A DNA stretch of 64,000 nt from CAVWXT01 sp963759115 (GCA_963759115.1 CAVWXT010000001.1:310001-374000); one strand, 5' to 3'. Counted from the stretch's first letter, positions 10,257 through 19,580 are shown. The notes: generated by a model not told the origin, from the letters alone. Numbers and translations: made by a program.

Positions 10257-10350
10257 TGAGTGATGAATGATGAGTGACCAGCCGACAACTGGGAACCGTG
10301 AACCGTCGTCTGATAGTTCATCATTCATTATTCACCATTCGTCATTTATC
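10252..10350. repeat. Inverted AATGATGAGTGA / TCATCATTCATT repeat at the tatD-like start
   Basis: AATGATGAGTGATGAATGATGAG on the left is mirrored by TCATCATTCATTATTCACCATTCG on the right, with a GAACCGTGAACCGT direct repeat between. The right arm runs into the first codons of the hydrolase. It resembles the repeat spacer upstream of nuoH in design, though not in sequence. Confidence 0.55.
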
Positions 10351-11120
10351 GACTCCCACGCCCACCTCGACCAGCCGGAGTTCGACGCCGATCGCGGCGA
10401 GGTGATCGCGCGGCGCAGGCGGCGGGAGTCAACGCGATCGTGTGCCCGGCCGTTTCAGCCGCTTCGTCCGAGGCCGTGGTGCGATTGGCCGAAGAGCACG
10501 ATTTCTTCGCGGCCGTGGGCATCCATCCCAACTCGACGGCCGAAGCCGCGCCGGGCGATTGGCAGCGCGTCACGGCCCTGGTCGGCCACCCGTGGGTCGT
10601 GGCCCTCGGCGAAACCGGACTGGATCGCTATTGGGATTTTGCGCCGCTGCCGATGCAGCAGGAATACCTCGATCGCCATCTGCGGCTGGCCCAGGAGCGC
10701 GACCTGCCGGTGATCCTCCATTGCCGCGACGCCGCGGACGACCTGATGCCGATGCTCCGCGCGGCGGCCGACCGCGGCCCGCTCCGCGGCGTGCTGCACG
10801 CCTTCAGCGGCGATGCGGCGTTGGCGGCCGAGTGCCTCGCCTTGGGCCTGTATGTCAGCTTTGCCGGGAACGTGACCTACTCAAACCGGAAGTTCGACCC
10901 GTTGCGGGCCGCCGCCAAAACCATCCCCGACGATCGCCTGCTCGTGGAAACCGACAGCCCGTACCTCGTGCCGCAGGTCTTCCGCGGCAAAAAGAAGCGG
11001 AACGAGCCGGCCTACATGGTCCACGCGGCCGCCTTCCTGGCGGAGTTGCGCGAAGTGCCGGTTGAGAAACTTGCCCCCATCACGACGGCTAACGCCCGGC
11101 GGTTGTTTCGGTTACCATAA
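10267..11120 (+). CDS. TatD-family metal-dependent hydrolase (frameshifted)
   Basis: TatD-type enzymes are metal-dependent TIM-barrel nucleases. Visible motifs are FIDSHAHLDQPEF (metal-binding HxH), GETGLDRYWDF, PVILHCRDAADDL, GVLHAFSGD and LLVETDSPYLVPQ, all in family order. A one-base deletion at about 10410 splits the N-terminal 45 residues from the rest. The first codons (MMSDQP to SSFIIHHSSF) derive from an inverted repeat sitting on the 5' end, so the native start is lost or displaced; the domain proper begins at FIDSHAH. Restored length is about 280 residues, slightly above the family norm. Confidence 0.85.
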
Positions 11121-11146
11121 TCAGGGATCGGGCGCGGAACAACTTC

Positions 11147-11201
11147 CGTACTCGTCACGCTCCGCGTGACGCTTTCCCTCTCGCGGAGCGAGAGGAGTAC
11201 G
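11147..11201. repeat. Three-way-junction hairpin repeat
   Basis: An outer stem GTACTC / GAGTAC encloses two inner hairpins, GTCACGCTCCGCGTGAC and CCTCTCGCGGAGCGAGAGG. The clover shape between the hydrolase and mtnA looks like another REP-like family rather than a terminator, because no T-tract follows. Confidence 0.55.
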
Positions 11202-11259
11202 CGGGAAATGCGAACTTCGTTTATCGGTCGATCATAAGAAGGCTCCGGTTGTCGGCATT

Positions 11260-12309
11260 ATGAAGAACCTGCAAACTCTCTACTGGATCGGCGGCATCGA
11301 CGGCCACCTGCGGCTGATCGACCAGACGCGGCTGCCGGTGGAGTTTGTCGAGATCGATTGCCGCGACGTGGCGGCGGTGTGGGAAGCCATCAAGATGCTC
11401 CGCGTCCGCGGCGCCCCGGCCATCGGCATCGCCGCGGCCTACGGCGTGTGTGTCGGCGTGCAACAGGTCGCCGACGGCGACGAGGCGGCCTTCTTCCGCC
11501 GGCTGACGGAAGTGACCGACTACCTGGCCACGAGCCGGCCCACCGCGGTCAATCTCTTCTGGGCGCTCAAGCGAATGCGGGGCGCGGCCGAAAAACTCCG
11601 CGGCCGGCCAACCGCCGAAATCGCCGCCGCCTTGCTGGCCGAGGCCCGAGCCATCCACGAAGAAGACCGGCAAATGTGCCGGGCGATCGGCCGCCACGGG
11701 GCCGCGTTACTCGGCGACGGCCAGGGCGTGCTAACCCATTGCAACGCCGGCGGGCTGGCCACCTCCGACTACGGCACGGCCCTGGCCGTGTTCTTCGCCG
11801 CCGCTGAGTCGGGCAAGACCCTGCACGTTTATGCCGACGAAACCCGCCCCTTGTTGCAGGGCGCCCGGCTGACCGCCTGGGAATTGCAGCAGCGGGGGAT
11901 CGACGTAACGCTGATCTGCGACAGCATGGCCGCCCAAGTGATGCGGGAGGGCCGGGTGCAGGCCGTCGTCACCGGCGCCGATCGCATTGCCGCCAACGGC
12001 GACGCGGCCAACAAGATCGGCACCTACGGCGTGGCGGTGCTGGCCGCGGCCCATCACATCCCCTTCTACGTGGCCGCCCCCAGCAGCACCTTCGATCTGT
12101 CGTTGGCCGGCGGCGACGAGATTCCCATCGAGAAACGGGACCCGCGCGAGATTACGCACGGATTCGGCCGGCAGACCGCGCCGGACGGGATCGCCGTCTA
12201 CAACCCGGCCTTCGACGTCACCCCGGCCGCGCTGATCGCGGCGATCATCTGCGAACGGGGCATCATCCGGCCGGTCAATCGGGAGACCGTCAGGGCGATG
12301 TTGGCGTGA
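11260..12309 (+). CDS. mtnA: S-methyl-5-thioribose-1-phosphate isomerase
   Basis: MtnA isomerises 5-methylthioribose-1-phosphate to the ribulose form in the methionine salvage pathway. At 349 residues it has full family length. Motifs are MLRVRGAPAIGIAAAYG at 46-62, LTHCNAGGLATSDYGTALAV with the catalytic cysteine, LICDSMAAQVM, and VVTGADRIAANGDAANKIGTY with the catalytic aspartate. It belongs to the eIF2B-like fold. It stands alone between repeat-containing gaps; no other methionine-salvage gene is visible nearby. The frame is intact. Confidence 0.95.
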   Translation: MKNLQTLYWIGGIDGHLRLIDQTRLPVEFVEIDCRDVAAVWEAIKMLRVRGAPAIGIAAAYGVCVGVQQVADGDEAAFFRRLTEVTDYLATSRPTAVNLFWALKRMRGAAEKLRGRPTAEIAAALLAEARAIHEEDRQMCRAIGRHGAALLGDGQGVLTHCNAGGLATSDYGTALAVFFAAAESGKTLHVYADETRPLLQGARLTAWELQQRGIDVTLICDSMAAQVMREGRVQAVVTGADRIAANGDAANKIGTYGVAVLAAAHHIPFYVAAPSSTFDLSLAGGDEIPIEKRDPREITHGFGRQTAPDGIAVYNPAFDVTPAALIAAIICERGIIRPVNRETVRAMLA

Positions 12310-12474
12310 ACGCGGGCAATGTGCGCAGGATAGAAAAATCGCGGTCCGTGCAAATTGCCCTGGACATTTCGCGGCCGATTTGCGACACTCCGCCCCCGAT
12401 CCCGCGTCCAGGCTCGGTTGCCTTAGGCGCTCGTCTCTTTCTCTTCTGACAGCCCATCACGAAGGGTGACGATC

Positions 12475-12879
12475 ATGGTCGTAAGAACCGTGCGAGTTTT
12501 GTCGGCCATTGCGGCGATGCTGATCGTGTTGGCCGGCGTGAGTCCGACCCGATGCGAGGGTTGGTCGCTCTTGCACCCGTTTTCCTCCGACAGCGCGGCG
12601 CAGACGCCTGCGAAGAAGCCTGCCCCAAGTCCGCCGTCGACGTTGAGCAAGGTGGTCGCGGCGCCGGGAAATGCGCTCGCCAAGGTGGGCAACACGATCA
12701 CCGGCAAGAAACCGGAACCGGCGAAGGCGCCTCCCCAGATGTACGCCACCCCGCACATGCCCGAGGTCCCGCCCAAGACGACCTCGAAATCGTGGGTCCC
12801 CTCGTGGCTCAAGCCCAAGGAGCCCGAAAAGCCGAAGAACGTCAGCGACTGGCTGAGCAAGCCGCGCCTCGACATGTAG
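12475..12879 (+). CDS. Small exported Pro/Lys-rich protein
   Basis: I do not recognise this 134-residue protein. The N-terminus MVVRTVRVLSAIAAMLIVLAGVSPTRCE is a signal peptide, possibly of lipoprotein type given the cysteine after PTR. The rest is low-complexity, rich in proline and lysine (TPAKKPAPSPPSTL, KPEPAKAPPQM, KPKEPEKPKNV), and is probably disordered in the periplasm or cell wall. The ATG at 12475 follows GAAGGGTGACG; an in-frame GTG at 12466 is an alternative start. Such proteins are common in planctomycetes and have no assigned role. Confidence 0.6.
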   Translation: MVVRTVRVLSAIAAMLIVLAGVSPTRCEGWSLLHPFSSDSAAQTPAKKPAPSPPSTLSKVVAAPGNALAKVGNTITGKKPEPAKAPPQMYATPHMPEVPPKTTSKSWVPSWLKPKEPEKPKNVSDWLSKPRLDM

Positions 12880-12910
12880 ACCTCTTTCCCGGCTCCTTCG
12901 CACGGGCGTT

Positions 12911-12973
12911 GGGTGCCACGGGCAGCTTGTCTGCCCGTGCAGGGTACACGGGCAGGCTAGCTGCCTGGCACCC
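12911..12973. repeat. REP-like hairpin GGGTGCCACGGGCAG
   Basis: An outer stem GGGTGCCA / TGGCACCC encloses two hairpins, CACGGGCAGCTTGTCTGCCCGTG and CACGGGCAGGCTAGCTGCCTG. It lies between the exported protein and selA. This is another intergenic palindrome family in this window. Confidence 0.6.
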
Positions 12974-13138
12974 GAACATCTCGGTGCGATAGACGGCTAT
13001 TCTGGCGTGACCACGGACGCGGTGCCTCGGCAGACATCGTGCGCCCTCACGGCCCGTCGTTTCGCAAGGGTGGTGGCCGTGCCGGTCAGTTCTCAACGGT
13101 GGTTGACTCCCCCGGTGCGGGGAGTCATACTTCAAGGC

Positions 13139-14564
13139 ATGATGCCCAATCCCCTCCGCAATCTGCCGTCCGTTCGCGACCTGCTGGAGAGTCCGCCACT
13201 CAAGTCGCTGCTGGAGCGGATCAGTCACAACGCCGTGGTTTCGACCGTGCGGACGGTCTTGGACGAGGTCCGCCACGAGGTGCAGACGGCCGCCGCCGAC
13301 CGGACGTTGCCCAGCGTGAGCGACCTGGCCGAGCGGATCGCCCGGCGAGTTGCCGAGAGCCAGTCGCCCGTCTTGTTGCCGGTGATCAACGCTACGGGGG
13401 CCCTGCTGCACACCGAGTTGGGCCGCGCGCCGTTGGCTGATGAGGCCATTGCCGAGATGGCGGCGGTCGCCCGCGGCTACGCCAGCCTGGAAATGGACCT
13501 GGCCGGCGGCGGCAAGTCGCGGCGGCACGACGCCGTCGAGGGCCTGCTGCGGGAACTCACCGGCGCCGAAGCGGCCCTGGTGGTCAACAACAACGCCGGG
13601 GCCACCTTGCTCGCGCTCGCCGCGCTGGCCGCGGGCCGCGAGGTGATCGTCTCCCGCGGCCAGTTGATCGAGATCGGCGACAACTACCGCCTGCCCGAGG
13701 TCATGGCCGCCAGCGGGGCCGTGCTCCGCGAAGTGGGCACGACCAACCACACCCGCCCCGACGACTATAGCGAGGCCATCGGCCCCCGCACCGCCGCCCT
13801 GCTGCTGGTCCACCCCAGCAACCTCGTGGCCGTCGGGTTCGCCGCGGGCGTGACTCTCGAAGCCCTGGTCGAGGTGGGCCGGCGGTACAAGCTGCCGGTA
13901 ATCCACGACGTCGGCTCCGGCGCCATGTTCGACCTCGGCCCCTTCGGCTTCGAGGGCGAGCCGGTCGTCGGTCAGAGCGTCAAGTGCGGGGCCGACCTCG
14001 TGCTGCTAAGCGGCGACAAGCTCTTGGGCGGGCCGCAATGCGGAATCCTCTTGGGCCGAAAGCCGCTGGTCGAGAAGATCGAACGCCACCCGCTCGCCCG
14101 GACGTTGCGGGTGGGCAAGCTGACGCTCGCCGCCCTGGCCGCCACGCTGCGGCTGTATCGCGATCCCGAGAACCGTTCGGCACCGCGTGCCGTTGCTGCG
14201 GCTGCTAACCACGTCGGTCGAGAACTTGAAGAACCGGGCCGAGCGGCTGGCCCCGCAGGCCGCCGCCACGAAGGTCATCCGCGCGGCCGAGGCCGTGGCC
14301 GACGTCTCGCGTCTCGGCGGGCCGGCCTTCAACACGAAGGAGTTGCCCACCTGGTGCGTGGCCTTGAAGCCGGCGGCGATCGCTGTCGATCAGCTTGCCG
14401 CGTCGCTCCGCACCGGCACGCCCTCGGTGGTCGGCCGCGTGAAGGATGATCGCCTCTTGTTCGACCTTCGCAGCGTCCTTCCTTTCCAGGACACGCAACT
14501 GCTGGCCGCGTTGGAGGCGTTGGACGCGAAAGAGGACCCGGCCGGGCAGCCGGAGCGGACGTGA
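13139..14564 (+). CDS. selA: L-seryl-tRNA(Sec) selenium transferase (frameshifted)
   Basis: SelA converts Ser-tRNA(Sec) to Sec-tRNA(Sec) with PLP and selenophosphate. From the tandem ATG at 13139/13142 the frame reads LLPVINATGALLHTELGRAP, then LVVNNNAGATLLAL and GTTNHTRPDDY. LLSGDKLLGGPQCGILLG carries the PLP lysine. At about 14190 the frame shifts; the C-terminal domain continues as VPLLRLLTTSVENLKNRAERL, GGPAFNTKELPTWCVAL and VVGRVKDDRLLFDLRSV. Restored length is about 475 residues, normal for the family. No selB, selD or tRNA-Sec is visible in this window. Confidence 0.9.
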
Positions 14565-15186
14565 AGAGAAGCGAAGGCGTCTCAGTTCCGGATTCGCCAC
14601 GTATGCATAGTTTTCACAAGTAGGCACTCCTAGCCCATTGTTTGTTTCCTTCCACCGTGTTGCGAACCCCTATTGTGCCAAACAAAAGTTGAGTCTCGTC
14701 CGGCCGGCGCTGCTGACGGGGCGTCGATTGCGTGCCCCCGGGTGGGTTTCGTGGGAGGGCCGGGTGCAGGAGAATACATCCATCTGGTTCGACGAGCGGG
14801 CGTGGCAGCAGAGCACGGGATGCGGGTATTGGGGCGCCGTCGTGGAAATCCCGAGAAACGAAATTCCGAGGCTTACCCCACCGTCCTATGTTTCGGCTCG
14901 GCCCATCAATTCGCAGAGTATGTGTGACGCCCCCCCTTGCGTAGGGTTTGGCTTCGGTGTCGCCCGACAATTGTGAAATTCCATGAGAAACCCTCAAGAA
15001 ACACCCGATTCTTGTTGTGGGGCCGGCGTCCTCTCGGGCGCTGCGCACCGCCCAAAGACCAATGCGTTCTTGACGACACAGCCACTCCGAAATAGTCTGA
15101 GGGGCGAGGTACGCGAGCTAGATTAGCGTTACACAGTGCAATCGAACCGCGAAAATCGCGAGCCCTTTTTCTCAAGGCCTGGGCCA
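14565..15186. other. 622-bp gap, no gene recognised
   Basis: Between selA and the GHKL gene I see no convincing coding region, tRNA-Sec or terminator. The short frames here have no family resemblance and no ribosome site. Composition changes within this gap from GC-rich to more AT-rich, which may mark the left edge of an acquired segment. Confidence 0.5.
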
Positions 15187-16792
15187 ATGCCAACGCCGAC
15201 ACGCTTCAGCAAGGAGGACATCGGTGGTGAAATACTTCCGATACTCACAACTGGGCTCTATCGCGAAACGCTTGATGCCCTTCGCGAATACATCCAGAAT
15301 TCAATTGACGCGAACACCAAAGACATCGAACTCATTATCGATCCAACAACGATCACGGTCTCGGACTCTGGGCACGGAATGTCTCCGAGCGAGGCCAAAC
15401 GCGCTATCCGGCTCGGAATCTCCGATAAGAACCCGACAAAGAATGTCGGTTTTCGTGGCATCGGGATCTACTCGGCATTCAACTTGTGTAATTCGCTTGA
15501 AATATTCACCAAGAAAAAGGGGACACACGGGTCGCGACTGGTGTTCAATTTCGGTGACATCCGGAAAGAACTTCTGAGGGAGCAAGAGCGTCGCAAGCAG
15601 GGCCTCGGGCCGAAGCTATACCTTGAGAAACTTCTCGAATCTTCCGTTTTTGTGGAGGATGATCAGGAGGCGGTAATCTCTGATCATGGAACCCGTCTCA
15701 TTCTGAGTGATCTACTGCCCGACTCTTACCGCCAACTTCAGGATTGGGAAAGGGTTGTCTCTTACTTACAGAACGTCGTCCCACTGCCGTTCAACCCAGA
15801 GTTTCGGTATGGCACGACGATCCAGAAGAAGTTTGAGGAAGAGGACTACCGAGTTGTTCCACTTACGCTGCAAATTGGCGCGAAAGGAGGAGATTTATCG
15901 GCCTTATCTCAACAGTCTTTTTGTGCGTGCGGAACAATTTCCTCCGAAGTTCTTCTCTATAACAAGAGGCAAAGAGAAGTATGGCTTCGCTTGGGTATGC
16001 ATAAATGGGCGGCGAGTTATAAGGGATCCAGATACCAGGGGGCTCCTGCTAAGAAAATTCGACTTTTCCATTGGGACACGTAGTTACCTCGAGCCATTCT
16101 TCAAGAGAATAGTCTTTCATAGACGCATAACCGGCGAAATTATCATTCAGCATCCATCCGTTCTTCCGAATGCCGCGCGAAGCGACTTTGAAAACAATTC
16201 CACGCGTCAAGAGTTCCTCGAAGCGGTCGCCGACTTTATTGCCAGGCTCGAGAAATGGGCAAACGCTATTCAGGAACAGAGCCGCGCGGAGCAAGTGCTC
16301 TCGGAAGTGCAGAGCGAACTCGAAAAGCTGTGCGACGAGCTTCCTAGAATACAGCGGGACAAGGACTCGATTCTTCGGGCAAACGTGCGGATAGCGGAAT
16401 GCGAGCGACGGTTGGCGATTCACAAGACGAATCTCCAATCGATGCCCGAGCAGGCGGCCGAGTTGTCGTTGACACGTGAACTTCTGCGGAATTGCAAGGC
16501 CCTGGTAAATGACGCGCTGAAGACAAGTAACGAGGCTCAAAGGAAGGTTGAGCAGGATTTGGTCAAAGTAGTGCAATCAGAAGCGAAGAGCAAGAAAAGG
16601 CTGAAGCCACGGATTGAGGACGCGCCGACTGACCTAGTTACAGCTCTACAGAACTGTGGGATTACGTTACCAGGTGACGCTCAACGGGCCATTCGCATTT
16701 TCGAGAGTGAGCTTCTGCTTGATCAGATAAAGAGGACGACCTACACGGCGATTCTTTCACAATTCGTCGAATTGCTGGAGGAAGAGCTGTAA
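15187..16792 (+). CDS. GHKL (Hsp90/MORC-like) ATPase with coiled coil, frameshifted
   Basis: The N-terminal 180 residues form a GHKL ATP-binding domain. The N box is REYIQNSIDA, the G1 box is SDSGHGMSPSEAKRAI and the G2 box is VGFRGIGIYSAFNLC. A middle S5-like region follows. At about 15890 the frame shifts by one base; the protein continues with EEIYRPYLNSLFVRAEQFPP, CINGRRVIRDPDTRGLLLRK, and IIIQHPSVLPNAARSDFENN. Residues from about 350 on form a long charged coiled coil (SEVQSELEKLCDELPRIQRD) and the chain ends EELL-EEEL-like. Total about 535 residues. This plan resembles prokaryotic MORC-type ATPases of restriction and defence loci. It is the first gene of a tight three-gene cassette. Confidence 0.75.
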
Positions 16793-16793
16793 C

Positions 16794-17825
16794 GTGGCAA
16801 AGACATTCATAGATAATCCAGAGAAACGCGTGGTGCGTGAACGATGGAACACGCCGTTGCTTCGATATCTTAATGCTCAACATAGCGTGCGCTACCGTTA
16901 CCTTGGACTTCCCGGTACCGACCTCATCGACGTGAAGTTGTGGAAGGATATGATTGATGAGGTAATCGCGTTCGAGCCGCCGGACAGGGACAATCCGCTG
17001 ACCGGCAGAACGGCCTACAATGAGCTTACATACAACTTGCGCAAAGAGCGTATTCCTGGACGGGCGTACTGCGGAAGTTTTGAGGAGGTCGTTCTTCTCC
17101 GAAAGGACTATGAGGGCCAGAGCTATGTCCAAGATAAAGTGGTGACGCTGTACAATTTGGATTTTTGCAATGAGATAGGCAGCAAGGTTAGGACAATAGA
17201 GGGCGAGAAGCTATGGCGTTTTGAGGCGATTCGGCAGGTGCTGCTTGATCAGCGCGATTGCTATAAGAGAAATGGTGGTCCGAGGCATTTCGTACTAATG
17301 ATCACGGCGCGAAATCAAATCGGCGCTGGGCAGATACGAACGTATCTTACACCATCACGGCTGCAAGGTGACGCAAGAGCCTTCTATAAGGAATGTTCCG
17401 AAATCACGCCGATACCGGAGGACCGGAGGACTCGACTGATCGGTTCACATTCGTGGGTCCTTAAGGTATTGCTGCACAACATGCTGTGTAGCTACTTTGG
17501 AAGCCCGAATTTTTCAGCGTTGTTCTTTCCACAAGTGTGCTATCGGGGCACGAGGGCACGCGATGAGGATGGCGGATTCATAGATAGCCCGATGCTCCAT
17601 TGGCTCGTGTTGTGTCGCTTCGAGGATGTAGCCGCCCCTATGCCAGGGTTCTGGCCCAGTGAGTATCTCTCAAAGGCATCTGTGAAGGTACAGATGGCAC
17701 ATGGCAAGGGTAGGTTGGAGTGGGGAGTGCAAGCGGGTGAAGCGGTGTCGGCAAGTGGGACGCCGAACCCAGTGGATTGGCTATCGCAATATGGTGCCAA
17801 TATTCTAGACGGAATTGACTCTTGA
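16794..17825 (+). CDS. Unknown protein of the GHKL/radical SAM cassette
   Basis: I do not recognise this 343-residue protein. A GTG start lies one base after the GHKL stop codon, behind GGAGGAAGAG, so translation is coupled. Blocks that look structured are RYRYLGLPGTDLIDVK, DEVIAFEPPDRDNP, VVTLYNLDFCNEIGSK and RHFVLMITARNQIG. The alternation of strands ending in acidic residues and an N-L-D-F turn weakly recalls a Rossmann-type methyltransferase, but no clear SAM motif is present. The C-terminal half is rich in aromatic residues (FGSPNFSALFFPQVCYRG). No membrane segment or signal is seen. Confidence 0.6.
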   Translation: MAKTFIDNPEKRVVRERWNTPLLRYLNAQHSVRYRYLGLPGTDLIDVKLWKDMIDEVIAFEPPDRDNPLTGRTAYNELTYNLRKERIPGRAYCGSFEEVVLLRKDYEGQSYVQDKVVTLYNLDFCNEIGSKVRTIEGEKLWRFEAIRQVLLDQRDCYKRNGGPRHFVLMITARNQIGAGQIRTYLTPSRLQGDARAFYKECSEITPIPEDRRTRLIGSHSWVLKVLLHNMLCSYFGSPNFSALFFPQVCYRGTRARDEDGGFIDSPMLHWLVLCRFEDVAAPMPGFWPSEYLSKASVKVQMAHGKGRLEWGVQAGEAVSASGTPNPVDWLSQYGANILDGIDS

Positions 17826-17841
17826 AAGTCTCGCGCCCATT

Positions 17842-19026
17842 ATGAAGCTGCTCTTAGTCGAGCCTGACTTTCCGGTCCCAACAAAGAGCAGGAATCACTC
17901 ACACGCCCTGCCAGTAGGCTTGCTGAAGATTGGCTCCTATCATCAGCAACTGGGCGACTCGGTCCGCCTCGTGCGTGGGCACAAGCGGTGCGGGTTCACT
18001 CCCGACAGAGTGCTAATTACTTCTCTTTTCACATACTGGTCGCAAGCCGTTCACGACGCAGCAGCTTTCTACCATCGGGCCTACCCGACTGCGAAGATCG
18101 AGATTGGCGGAATCTACGCTTCTTTGATGCCCGATCGCTGCAAGAGGAACTCTCCGTTTGCCAGAGTCTCGCGGGGGCTGTATCGTGGCGGTGCAGCCGA
18201 GAGAAGTCCAATCGACTACTCGCTACTGCCGGAACCGCTCGACTACCAGATCGTCCATCTCTCGCGTGGCTGCCCCAGACGATGTGCGTTTTGCGGAACG
18301 TGGCGCATAGAACCAAACTTCACCGTACGAAAGTCGGTACTACCGACAATCCAAAAGCGGAAGCTTGTGTTCTACGACAACAACCTTCTGGCCAATCCTC
18401 ACATCGACAATATCTTGAATGAGTTACGTGACTACCGCATGAAGGGCGGTGTGCCCTTGTCTTGCGAGAGCCAAAGCGGCTTCGACTTGCGACACCTCAC
18501 CCCCGAACGCGCGAGGCTCCTCAAGGACGCACACTTCATCATGCCGCGCATTGCGTGGGATGGATCTTACGCGAGCTGGCCGAAGGTGCGCAAAGCGGTG
18601 CGGATGCTGAAGCACGTCGGGTATGGCCGAAAGGACATATTCATCTTCATGATCTACAATCACCTCCTTTCATACAACGAAATGCGGAAGAAGTTAGATG
18701 CCTGCCGCCGATGGCGAGTTCGGGTGATCGATTGCCGCTACCGACCGTTGACCGCCACGGAAGATAACTATCGCGCAGGGCCGAACTTACAACCGTCCGG
18801 CGAGTATTACGTCCACCCTGGCTGGACGGACCGGCGAGTGCGAGCGTTTAGACGCGCTGTGCGGCACCAGAACATAGCGATACTCTTGGACCTGCCCAGC
18901 GGCCGCTACGTGCAAGGGTGCGAGCAGCGCAAGGTACAGCCGACTCGGCAAACGGCAAACCGGCCGGGCCCATCAAAACGATTGCGACAACAAGGCAAGC
19001 GACGAGTGGCTAATTCTTGGCCTTGA
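17842..19026 (+). CDS. Radical SAM protein with N-terminal B12-binding-like domain
   Basis: The motif RGCPRRCAFCGTW near residue 140 is a radical SAM CxxxCxxC cluster site. About 130 residues before it (MKLLLVEPDFPVP, VRLVRGHKRCGFTPDRVLIT, IEIGGIYASLMPD) resemble a cobalamin-binding-type domain but lack the DxHxxG motif. After the cluster come VFYDNNLLANPHIDNILNEL, LSCESQSGFDLRHLTPERA and IFIFMIYNHLLSYNEMRK, typical of the barrel. It starts 17 bp after the preceding gene and ends with a basic tail of about 50 residues. Substrate unknown. Its co-location with a GHKL ATPase is unusual. Confidence 0.8.
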   Translation: MKLLLVEPDFPVPTKSRNHSHALPVGLLKIGSYHQQLGDSVRLVRGHKRCGFTPDRVLITSLFTYWSQAVHDAAAFYHRAYPTAKIEIGGIYASLMPDRCKRNSPFARVSRGLYRGGAAERSPIDYSLLPEPLDYQIVHLSRGCPRRCAFCGTWRIEPNFTVRKSVLPTIQKRKLVFYDNNLLANPHIDNILNELRDYRMKGGVPLSCESQSGFDLRHLTPERARLLKDAHFIMPRIAWDGSYASWPKVRKAVRMLKHVGYGRKDIFIFMIYNHLLSYNEMRKKLDACRRWRVRVIDCRYRPLTATEDNYRAGPNLQPSGEYYVHPGWTDRRVRAFRRAVRHQNIAILLDLPSGRYVQGCEQRKVQPTRQTANRPGPSKRLRQQGKRRVANSWP

Positions 19027-19128
19027 AACCCCCTCTCGCCGCGCAGTAGGATGACCGCGGCCGGAACCCTTCCCGGATACGGGCGGGCGACCGGCCGGCA
19101 CACAGTTCCTGGGTAAGATGCCAAACGA

Positions 19129-19439
19129 GCCTCCTCGGCAGAATCTGTGGGTTGATTTGGGCCGTGAAACTCAGTTTGAATCTGGATTTTCAGGGGTTTT
19201 CGTGATTTCGGGAGCCTCAACGATCTGATTCATAGATTCCATCCCCGTTTTTCCGTGGCAAAGGTCCGTGCGTTGCAGATGTGGGAGACCCGACGAGGGC
19301 CGTTACACAACAAGAAAACCCCGGTTTTGCGGCTGTTTCCACCGTCATTTATTTGCCCTGCCATCCCTCAGAAAATCCACCTTGCCAGGACGAATCCCCC
19401 GTAGGCCCATTTTTCACCCACAGATTTTGCCGAAGACCC
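19129..19439. mobile_element. ISL3-type MITE, copy 1 (311 bp)
   Basis: The element begins GCCTCCTCGGCAGAATCTG and ends with the complement of GGGTCTTCGGCAAAATCTG, giving imperfect terminal inverted repeats of at least 23 bp. It is flanked by a perfect 8-bp target duplication, CCAAACGA, at 19121-19128 and 19440-19447. It codes for nothing convincing. A second copy of exactly the same length and apparently the same sequence lies at 27745-28055. The termini and the 8-bp duplication match what is known of ISL3-family elements, so it is probably mobilised in trans by an ISL3 transposase elsewhere. Confidence 0.9.
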
Positions 19440-19580
19440 CCAAACGAGAGTCCCGCGGGCCGGGCTGCGATTTTGGAAAATCGCGACTCTGTTGATTCTA
19501 TGAAAGAGCGGTCCTCCCGGTACTATTCACGGTGTGGTTCGTGGTGAACCCACCAAAAGTACAAACAGGAGGACCGAGAG

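Noticed and set aside
11147..11201. Rho-independent terminator after the TatD-type gene
   Set aside because: The hairpins are strong but no T-tract follows, and the three-way design fits a REP-like repeat better.
14638..14976. 112-codon frame downstream of selA
   Set aside because: No family resemblance, no ribosome site, and composition unlike its neighbours.
15187..16792. Housekeeping Hsp90 (HtpG) or MutL
   Set aside because: The GHKL boxes are shared, but the downstream domains, length and coiled coil do not match HtpG or MutL.
19129..19439. Short frames inside the two MITE copies
   Set aside because: They exist because the element is repeated; there is no conserved protein pattern, and ISL3 MITEs are non-coding.
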